Below are positions 1 through 3,364 of a stretch of 9,063 bases of DNA, piece by piece. Below the pieces are notes generated by a model, which made no database searches, had not been told where the DNA came from, and worked only from the letters and a program-made list of their open reading frames with translations. The DNA is taken from NCBI GenBank assembly GCA_030601485.1, contig JAUVTO010000066.1, positions 1 to 9,063 on the forward strand. The letters run 5' to 3'. Numbering within the stretch: the stretch's first letter is position 1; each line of letters begins with the position of its first letter. A program made the translations under genes and the position numbers. This DNA comes from Desulfobacterales bacterium (GTDB lineage: Bacteria; Desulfobacterota; Desulfobacteria; Desulfobacterales; UBA11574).

Positions 1-65
1 TCTCCAATTCAGTATTCTGACAACAAGCTTAAATAATTCGTAATTCCTGAATCCCTAAATTTTTA

Positions 66-102
66 CCCCGTTAAATCCGTTTTTGCATCTATTTAACCGG
101 GG
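66..102. repeat. Imperfect inverted repeat
   Basis: CCCCGTTAAAT (66-76) pairs with ATTTAACCGGGG (91-102), with one extra base in the right arm and a 14-base loop. It lies beyond the end of the minus-strand acyltransferase pair. Neither strand has a T-run directly after the stem, so a classical intrinsic terminator is not shown. It may be transcript 3'-end structure or a repeat. Confidence 0.4.
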
Positions 103-109
103 CCTAAAT

Positions 110-135
110 CCATGTAAAAAGGACTTTTTACATGG
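110..135 (-). terminator. Perfect palindromic hairpin downstream of the acyltransferase pair
   Basis: CCATGTAAAAA (110-120) is the exact complement of TTTTTACATGG (125-135), leaving a GGAC loop. It starts 11 bases past the stop of the small minus-strand ORF, where a terminator would be expected. The U tract is part of the stem instead of following it, and the stem is AT-rich, so termination is plausible but atypical. The core GTAAAAAG resembles the ends of the transposon-like repeats at 1003-1137 and 1634-1699, so it could instead be a repeat remnant. Confidence 0.4.
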
Positions 136-145
136 GCATCATGAT

Positions 146-283
146 TTAATGAATTTCAAAATCCAAATCATCGGGCAGATTTATTATATCTTTCCATTCT
201 TTATTTTCTTCCTTTTTATCGATAGTCTTTTCCCGATCGCTTTCCGGCGGCTCTTTCTTGTTTTCACCGATGTCTTTACACAT
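146..283 (-). CDS. Small charged hypothetical protein, translationally coupled to the acyltransferase
   Basis: This 45-residue ORF starts at an ATG (283-281) that overlaps the acyltransferase stop in the arrangement ATGTGTAA, which is typical of coupled translation in an operon. A purine-rich AAAGAG sits about 10 bases upstream of the ATG. An in-frame upstream ATG at 337 would give 63 residues but a much longer overlap, so the short form is preferred. The protein is very hydrophilic, rich in Lys, Glu and Asp, with a single Trp near residue 30 and the C-terminal motif INLPDDLDFEIH. It has no signal peptide or membrane segment. I do not recognise a family. The overlap and sensible codons favour a real gene, but the length alone cannot exclude chance. 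Confidence 0.45.
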   Translation of the reverse strand: MCKDIGENKKEPPESDREKTIDKKEENKEWKDIINLPDDLDFEIH

Positions 284-965
284 GGTTAAATATCTCTTTA
301 ATTTTACTTGGCACTTTCCATAATGAGTCGGTTTCAATATATAATTTTTTCAAGGTGTCTTCAATGGAGGAGCGTTTCTTTTCGAAAGCAGGCCCTTGCA
401 GATTTTTCGGAACGTTGATTTCATCTCCGAACCTGATGATGACACGGGAAAAGGGCTTTGGGACAATGAACCGGTCCCAACTGTTGAATACCCATTTTTT
501 TTCAGCAGAGATAATGGTTGGGATAATGGGCATTCCTGAAACCTTTGAGATTATAAGCAATCCGGGTTTAACAACAGCCCGTGGACCTCTTGGGCCATCG
601 ACGATATGGACGATTTTGTACCCCTTTTTCGCAAGTGTGCAAACTTCTCTCAAAGCTTTTTTTCCCCCGCGTGAAGAGGAGCCTCTCACCGGATGCCCTC
701 CAAGTTGATTAACAATTCTGGAAATAAGTTCTCCGTCCTTGCTCTGGCTTATCATAATTGAAATCGGCTTTCGCCTTGCGACAAAGGTGATGCCCGGGAA
801 GAATCGCTGATGCCACGAAGCATAAATCGGAACCTGTCCCCTTTTAAGAACGTCCAGCTCAATCCCAGGGTTAGTGACTCTGGTCCTGTAAGTCGAAGAT
901 ATGAGCTTTACAATTAAAAGCCCTATATAAACAAATATTTTCTGATATATTAAATGCTTCAACAT
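276..965 (-). CDS. DUF374 lysophospholipid acyltransferase-like protein
   Basis: This 229-residue protein matches the DUF374 family, which is related to lysophospholipid and lipid A acyltransferases. These enzymes work at the inner membrane and move acyl chains onto lipid acceptors. Residues 5-24 form a hydrophobic N-terminal anchor. Visible family motifs in order are SWHQRFF (50-56, with a catalytic-type His52), SQSKDGELISR (73-83), VRGSSSRGGKKALRE (93-107) and VDGPRGP (122-128), followed by KPG and a SGMPIIP segment (143-149). The length is normal for the family and there is no break. The ATG at 965-963 has no strong Shine-Dalgarno site, but it gives the expected membrane anchor. The acyl acceptor is unknown; a role in lipid A or outer-membrane lipid assembly is inferred. 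A small ORF overlaps its stop. The gene before it on this strand is absent, so it probably has its own promoter in 966-1002 or in the repeats beyond. Confidence 0.85.
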   Translation of the reverse strand: MLKHLIYQKIFVYIGLLIVKLISSTYRTRVTNPGIELDVLKRGQVPIYASWHQRFFPGITFVARRKPISIMISQSKDGELISRIVNQLGGHPVRGSSSRGGKKALREVCTLAKKGYKIVHIVDGPRGPRAVVKPGLLIISKVSGMPIIPTIISAEKKWVFNSWDRFIVPKPFSRVIIRFGDEINVPKNLQGPAFEKKRSSIEDTLKKLYIETDSLWKVPSKIKEIFNHV

Positions 966-1002
966 TTAACCGTTAATCTTATTTCTCCATGCCGGCGAAC
1001 AT

Positions 1003-1137
1003 TGATGGCGTCGTAAAAAGTCGAAAAACACCCTTTTTTGTCATTCCGGCAAAAGCCGGAATCCAGTAAATTCCATGGCTTCTGGATGCCGGATCAAGTC
1101 CGGCATGACGGTTTTAGGACTTTTTACGAGACCGTCA
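1003..1137. mobile_element. MITE-like element, family A, copy 1
   Basis: The left end TGATGGCGTCGTAAAAAGTC (1003-1022) and the complement of the right end, TGACGGTCTCGTAAAAAGTC (1118-1137), agree at 17 of 20 positions, with the inner 12 identical. The flanks are ACAT on both sides (999-1002 and 1138-1141), a clear 4-base target-site duplication. Inside are two nested hairpins: ATTCCGGC/GCCGGAAT (1043-1062) and GCCGGA/TCCGGC (1088-1104), themselves bracketed by GTCAT and ATGAC. There is no coding capacity, so any movement would need a transposase in trans. The inner hairpins resemble dispersed palindromes common in deltaproteobacterial genomes (recollection, not checked). Confidence 0.75.
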
Positions 1138-1229
1138 ACATTTAAAGGAGCAAAAGATCTTTCATCGGAATTATTACATGAAATTCAGGTAGTAACCTTT
1201 TGTTGCCAAACTACTTTCAAATCTTTTTT

Positions 1230-1256
1230 TTGTCAACAAGACATGTATGCTATTTT
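1230..1256 (+). promoter_or_regulatory. Possible sigma-70-type promoter cut off by an insertion
   Basis: TTGTCA (1230-1235) is one base from the -35 consensus and is followed after 15 bases by TATTTT (1251-1256). The spacer is short, so this is a weak call. The interest is positional: the element at 1306-1542 lies between this site and the next reading frame at 1557. Removing that element would leave a normal leader length of about 55 bases. Confidence 0.2.
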
Positions 1257-1274
1257 GCGACGATTTCAGGTTGT

Positions 1275-1296
1275 TATTGGAAAGAATACTCCAATA
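1275..1296. repeat. Short hairpin TATTGGA/TCCAATA
   Basis: TATTGGA (1275-1281) and TCCAATA (1290-1296) form a perfect 7-bp stem around an 8-base loop, just before the target duplication of the family B element. Its function is unknown; it could be an operator or chance. Confidence 0.3.
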
Positions 1297-1305
1297 TCAT
1301 AGTTG

Positions 1306-1542
1306 GTGTCCATCCATAAATGAGGATTTTTGTTCAAGATCAAGCCTCCGGCCTCGCTTCCAGCCCGTAGGGCTTACAGGCCGGAGGGTAGGACCTACGC
1401 CCCGGAGGGGCATGTAAAAAAATAACCACCCCAGTACGATCTGCCGGACCTACGGGACAGGCAGGCATATGTTTGATATTCCGAGGATTATTTTTTTAAC
1501 ATAACACAGAGATTGGGCAAAAAGACCATTTATGGATGGACA
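1306..1542. mobile_element. MITE-like element, family B
   Basis: A 16-bp perfect terminal inverted repeat, TGTCCATCCATAAATG, occupies 1307-1322, with its complement at 1527-1542. The 7-base sequence ATAGTTG occurs directly outside both ends (1299-1305 and 1543-1549), which reads as a target-site duplication; one extra G (1306) sits at the left junction. The interior has a 9-bp perfect stem, CCTCCGGCC (1345-1353) with GGCCGGAGG (1379-1387), and further GC-rich palindromes, but no reading frame of note. It differs in ends and in duplication length from family A, so a different transposase presumably moved it. Confidence 0.7.
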
Positions 1543-1633
1543 ATAGTTGACTTCCGATGGAGGGTATGTTTGATTATCAGTCTCCCGACGGGATTGCCAT
1601 ACAGCGTGAAGATAAAATGATATTTGCCAATCC

Positions 1634-1699
1634 TGATGAACTCGTAAAAAGTCATTTTGTGAACGACATTGAGAAATCAGACTTTTTACGAAACCGTCA
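1634..1699. mobile_element. MITE-like element, family A, copy 2 (short)
   Basis: The left end TGATGAACTCGTAAAAAGTC (1634-1653) and the complement of the right end TGACGGTTTCGTAAAAAGTC (1680-1699) match copy 1 at the outer TGA and at the core TCGTAAAAAGTC. Only 26 unrelated bases lie between them. The flanks are ATCC on both sides (1630-1633 and 1700-1703), again a 4-base duplication. It is much shorter than copy 1, so the ends seem to define the element. It lies within a PAS-like reading frame. Confidence 0.65.
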
Positions 1700-1702
1700 A
1701 TC

Positions 1703-1723
1703 CCAGTATGAAGAAAATACTGG
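1703..1723 (+). promoter_or_regulatory. Hairpin touching the J-domain gene's ribosome binding site
   Basis: CCAGTAT (1703-1709) pairs perfectly with ATACTGG (1717-1723) around a 7-base loop. The 3' arm overlaps the first bases of GGAAAG (1722-1727), the only Shine-Dalgarno-like sequence before the ATG at 1736. The fold could moderate initiation. A thermosensor role is only speculation. Confidence 0.3.
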
Positions 1724-1735
1724 AAAGACCACGAA

Positions 1736-2047
1736 ATGAAAAAGTATCAACAAATTAATGAAGCAAGGATGGTGCTGGAATTGTCTGAACATGCAACCAT
1801 GGAACAAATCAAGTACAATTATAGAAATCTCATCCGTAAATGGCATCCGGACCGGTGCAGTGAAAACAAAAAAAAATGCAAAGAAATGACAACCCGGATT
1901 ATCGATGCATACCGGATTATTAATGATTACTGTAAAAACTATAAATTTTCTTTTTCCGAACAAGAAGTCAAAAATTATATATCGGCAGAAGAGTGGTGGT
2001 TTGAACGTTTCGGCATGAATTCCCTTTACAGTGATGAACAGAAATAA
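1736..2047 (+). CDS. Small J-domain (DnaJ-like) protein
   Basis: This 103-residue protein is mostly a J-domain. Helix II EQIKYNYRNLIRKWHPDR (23-40) carries the invariant HPD loop at 37-39, and helix III, TTRIIDAYRIINDYC (about 51-65), has the usual residues. J-domains stimulate ATP hydrolysis by Hsp70/DnaK, so this is a cytoplasmic co-chaperone or regulator. It lacks the Gly/Phe region, the zinc-finger domain and the client-binding domains of full DnaJ. The C-terminal 30 residues (SEQEVKNYISAEEWWFERFGMN) form a short acidic and aromatic tail. The start at 1736 has a weak GGAAAG site 8 bases upstream and overlaps the stop of the PAS-like remnant. It is followed by two hairpins, so it is probably monocistronic. 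Its Hsp70 partner is not in the window. Confidence 0.88.
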   Translation: MKKYQQINEARMVLELSEHATMEQIKYNYRNLIRKWHPDRCSENKKKCKEMTTRIIDAYRIINDYCKNYKFSFSEQEVKNYISAEEWWFERFGMNSLYSDEQK

Positions 2048-2052
2048 AGAAT

Positions 2053-2080
2053 CCTGGCCCAAAGGACCAGGCTTTGTTTT
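2053..2080 (+). terminator. Rho-independent terminator of the J-domain gene
   Basis: CCTGG (2053-2057) pairs with CCAGG (2067-2071), with two further G-C pairs inside after one mismatch, followed by CTTTGTTTT. It starts 6 bases after the J-domain stop codon. Confidence 0.65.
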
Positions 2081-2106
2081 ATCCCCAGAGGGGATTTGCT
2101 TTGTTG
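2081..2106 (+). terminator. Second, tandem terminator-like hairpin
   Basis: ATCCCC (2081-2086) pairs with GGGGAT (2090-2095) across an AGA loop, followed by TTGCTTTGTT. It directly follows the first hairpin and probably acts as a back-up terminator. Confidence 0.5.
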
Positions 2107-2125
2107 GAAGTTCATTGACTTATTG

Positions 2126-2153
2126 AAATCCCAAAAAACAAATCCCAAAAAAC
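2126..2153. repeat. 14-base tandem duplication
   Basis: AAATCCCAAAAAAC occurs twice head to tail (2126-2139 and 2140-2153) and is followed by a partial third unit, AAAT. Replication slippage can explain it. Confidence 0.7.
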
Positions 2154-2172
2154 AAATAAATAACAACATGCG

Positions 2173-2198
2173 GCGCAGCGTGAGCGCCTGCGCTGCGC
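2173..2198. repeat. GC-rich palindrome
   Basis: GCGCAGCG (2173-2180) is complementary to CGCTGCGC (2191-2198) around a 10-base loop. It stands out as a GC-rich island in an AT-rich gap. No T-run follows on the plus strand, so it is called a repeat and not a terminator. Confidence 0.5.
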
Positions 2199-2463
2199 GT
2201 GACCGAAATTCAAAATTCCAAACCTTATAATCGTGAAGAAGGCCAAACGAATTGAAAAAGATATTTTCAGCAATACTGGAAAAATCGGAATAGTCAGGGT
2301 AATTGGTATTTAGAGTTTGAGACCTGCCCGCTCGTGCCTTGCAATGGCAGGCGGGTTTGTTTAGAATTTGGTGCTTGAGATTTGGAATTTATTTGTGATT
2401 TGGTGCTTGGAATTTGTGATTTTAGACACAAAACTCCAAGGCAGAGCCATCTATCTCTGACCT

Positions 2464-2499
2464 GGCTCTCCGAGGCGTAGGCTCTACGAGCCGGAGGCC
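2464..2499. repeat. GC-rich nested hairpin
   Basis: GGCTCTCCG (2464-2472) pairs with CGGAGGCC (2492-2499) with one bulged T, and an inner CGTAG/CTACG stem (2476-2488) closes on GCT. The following text CCCAAAGGACCA also occurs at 2058-2069 within the first terminator, so these are related repeat modules. No coding or recognised RNA family is evident. Confidence 0.45.
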
Positions 2500-2580
2500 C
2501 AAAGGACCATGTTTTCAATGTAAAAATAAAATGGTGGTTCATACTTTTTATAATAACGAATAACGGATAACAAATAACTT

Positions 2581-2606
2581 CCAATCGAGCGTTTTCGCTC
2601 AATTGG
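2581..2606 (+). promoter_or_regulatory. Hairpin in the leader of the DUF166 gene
   Basis: CCAATCGAGCG (2581-2591) pairs with CGCTCAATTGG (2596-2606) around a TTTT loop, with one C-A mismatch in 11 pairs. It ends 17 bases before the ATG and leaves the AGGGAC ribosome binding site (2613-2618) free. It could be a leader structure or a dispersed repeat; it lacks a U tract. Confidence 0.4.
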
Positions 2607-2623
2607 GGTAATAGGGACATAAA

Positions 2624-3310
2624 ATGAACGATATAGAATGTACGCACAACAACAAATCAAAGGGTGGATCGCAAAAACCTGCTTCTGAAATCCAAAACAT
2701 TTTGGTTTTTCAGCAAAATGGCAGCGGCATCAAAAAGATAGAGGGTGTCAGACAATACGGAAACAACTGTTTTTCCCTTGAAATCGTATCAATTGATGTT
2801 CGTCTGCCAACAGTTATCGACGATACAAAAGAGTATATACCCAGAAACATTGAGGCTGACCTGGTTCTGGATTATCTGAAACATCCGGACCTTTCTTATG
2901 ACCTTGCCGTTGTTTGCCGGGACAAAAAAATTCCCGTGGTCGCCTCGGGAAAGAAATTTCGTGTCAAAGGAGCTTTTACCCCCCCGATCTGATGCGGGCT
3001 CTCCCGGCAGGTCTGCCTGGGTAATTATGGAATCAAGTTTGGAGCACCGGAGTTTGATGTGAAGGTTGTTGATGGCATTATTACCCGAATCAACGTGCTG
3101 CGCGGGGCTCCATGTGGCGCGACATGGGAAACAGCACGTCGCGTTGAGAACCTTCCCGTTGAGGAAGCAATAGTTCGTATCGGTCTGGACGTGCAATACT
3201 ACTGCATAGCAGACCCTGCAGGCTGGGACCCGATTTACGGCAAAAGCCCGGTCCATCTGGCAGGCAAATTTCACGCGGCTGCACTTAAAAAAGCCTTAAA
3301 AAAAGTTTGA
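2624..3310 (+). CDS. DUF166-family selenoprotein (UGA read as selenocysteine)
   Basis: Read through the in-frame TGA at 2990-2992, this gives 228 residues. The frame is unchanged on both sides, so there is no frameshift. The N-terminal half carries ILVFQQNGSGIKKIEGVRQYG (26-46), SIDVRLPTVIDDTKEYIP (57-73, about) and ADLVLDYLKHPDLSYDLAVVC (78-98). The second half carries CGLSRQVCLGNYG (124-136), LRGAPCGATWETARRV (159-174) and KSPVHLAGKFHAAALKKAL near the end. These are DUF166 (PF02593) hallmarks as I know them. The TGA encodes position 123, next to Cys124; other cysteines are C131, C164 and C194. A fdhF-like SECIS hairpin follows the TGA. The ATG has AGGGAC about 5 bases upstream; the first 24 residues look like a nonconserved extension. 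The biochemical role is unsettled: some databases link the family to an archaeal thymidylate synthase activity, which I would not transfer. Adjacent Sec-Cys suggests redox or metal chemistry. The alternative is a nonsense-mutated pseudogene. Confidence 0.8.
2990..2992 (+). other. In-frame UGA, predicted selenocysteine codon (Sec123)
   Basis: The context is ATC TGA TGC GGG CTC, read as Ile-Sec-Cys-Gly-Leu. Family-like sequence runs in one frame on both sides, and a SECIS-like hairpin begins 10 bases later. My recollection is that family members carry a Cys pair before Gly-Leu, which would make this a Cys-to-Sec replacement; an alignment has to confirm that. Confidence 0.78.
3003..3021 (+). promoter_or_regulatory. 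Bacterial SECIS element
   Basis: The stem pairs CCC (3003-3005) with GGG (3019-3021) and GGC (3006-3008) with GCC (3015-3017), with U3018 bulged. It is capped by AGGUCU (3009-3014), whose outer A-U and G-C can also pair. The apex GCAGGUCUGC (3007-3016) is identical to the SelB-binding apex of the E. coli fdhF SECIS as I remember it. AGGUCU begins 17 bases after the UGA here, against 18 in fdhF. SelB loaded with Sec-tRNA would bind this loop during translation. The sequence also encodes Arg-Gln-Val-Cys-Leu, so it is both coding and regulatory. Pairing was done by eye. Confidence 0.75.
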
Positions 3311-3327
3311 CGCCGTCGTAAAAAATC
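3308..3327. repeat. Solitary family A terminal repeat
   Basis: TGACGCCGTCGTAAAAAATC matches the family A ends (TGACGG..TCGTAAAAAGTC) at most positions. No partner in inverted orientation was found before hrpA. Its first three bases supply the TGA stop of the DUF166 gene, so an insertion or its decay may have set the present C-terminus. Confidence 0.45.
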
Positions 3328-3364
3328 TTTTGCGAGGGACTTTGACCATTTTCGAAATACAGAT

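Larger units (their letters stand above)
966..1735. other. Gene-poor gap loaded with small mobile elements
   Basis: This gap separates the divergent acyltransferase and J-domain genes. It holds three terminal-inverted-repeat elements (1003-1137, 1306-1542, 1634-1699), a PAS-like coding remnant (about 1557-1739), a possible promoter (1230-1256) and two small hairpins (1275-1296, 1703-1723). The plus-strand reading frame at 1075-1302 starts inside the first element and looks spurious. No other gene is supported here. Confidence 0.7.
1557..1739 (+). pseudogene. PAS-domain-like coding remnant interrupted by a family A element
   Basis: The frame reads from an ATG at 1557, or 1566 preceded closely by GGAGGG. 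It contains SPDGIAIQREDKMIFANP (about residues 9-26), which resembles the start of a PAS sensory domain in histidine kinases and diguanylate cyclases. At ANP the family A copy at 1634-1699 breaks in and the downstream residues are repeat-derived. If that element plus one copy of its ATCC duplication is removed on paper, the frame continues as ANPSMKKILERPRNE, which also looks PAS-like. The open frame stops at 1739, overlapping the J-domain ATG as ATGA. This is most likely debris of a sensor gene or a very short disrupted ORF. It could also be spurious. Confidence 0.35.
2048..2623. other. Repeat-rich gap without genes
   Basis: No convincing gene lies here. The stretch holds two terminator-like hairpins, a 14-base tandem duplication, a GC-rich palindrome (2173-2198), AT-rich text with a recurring TTTGGTGCTTG phrase, a GC-rich hairpin cluster (about 2440-2500) and a hairpin just before the DUF166 gene. 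The minus-strand frame at 2294-2647 translates to low-complexity KSQ/NSK-rich protein, which is repeat translation and not a gene. Confidence 0.65.

Noticed and set aside
83..289. Plus-strand hydrophobic frame of 68 residues
   Set aside because: It is antisense to the small acidic ORF; the Phe/Ile-rich run is the complement of Lys/Glu codons, and it overlaps the palindromes.
1075..1302. Plus-strand frame of 75 residues
   Set aside because: It begins inside the family A element, translates palindromic repeat DNA and runs through the possible promoter, with no ribosome binding site.
2294..2647. Minus-strand frame of 117 residues
   Set aside because: Its product is low-complexity text rich in KSQ and NSK, arising from dispersed repeats. 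Such frames are commonly over-predicted.
2624..2992. DUF166 gene as a pseudogene with a frameshift at the C-run near 2979
   Set aside because: The C-run looked suspicious, but both halves are in the same frame, so no indel is needed. Only the TGA separates them, and a SECIS-like hairpin follows it.
2789..3274. 161-residue minus-strand frame opposite the DUF166 gene
   Set aside because: It is antisense to a recognisable domain, has no family features and reads as a shadow of biased codons.
3059..3310. Independent gene starting at GTG 3059
   Set aside because: Similarity to the DUF166 domain begins before 3059 (CGLSRQVCLGNYG right after the TGA), and there is no ribosome binding site, so it is the second half of one protein.
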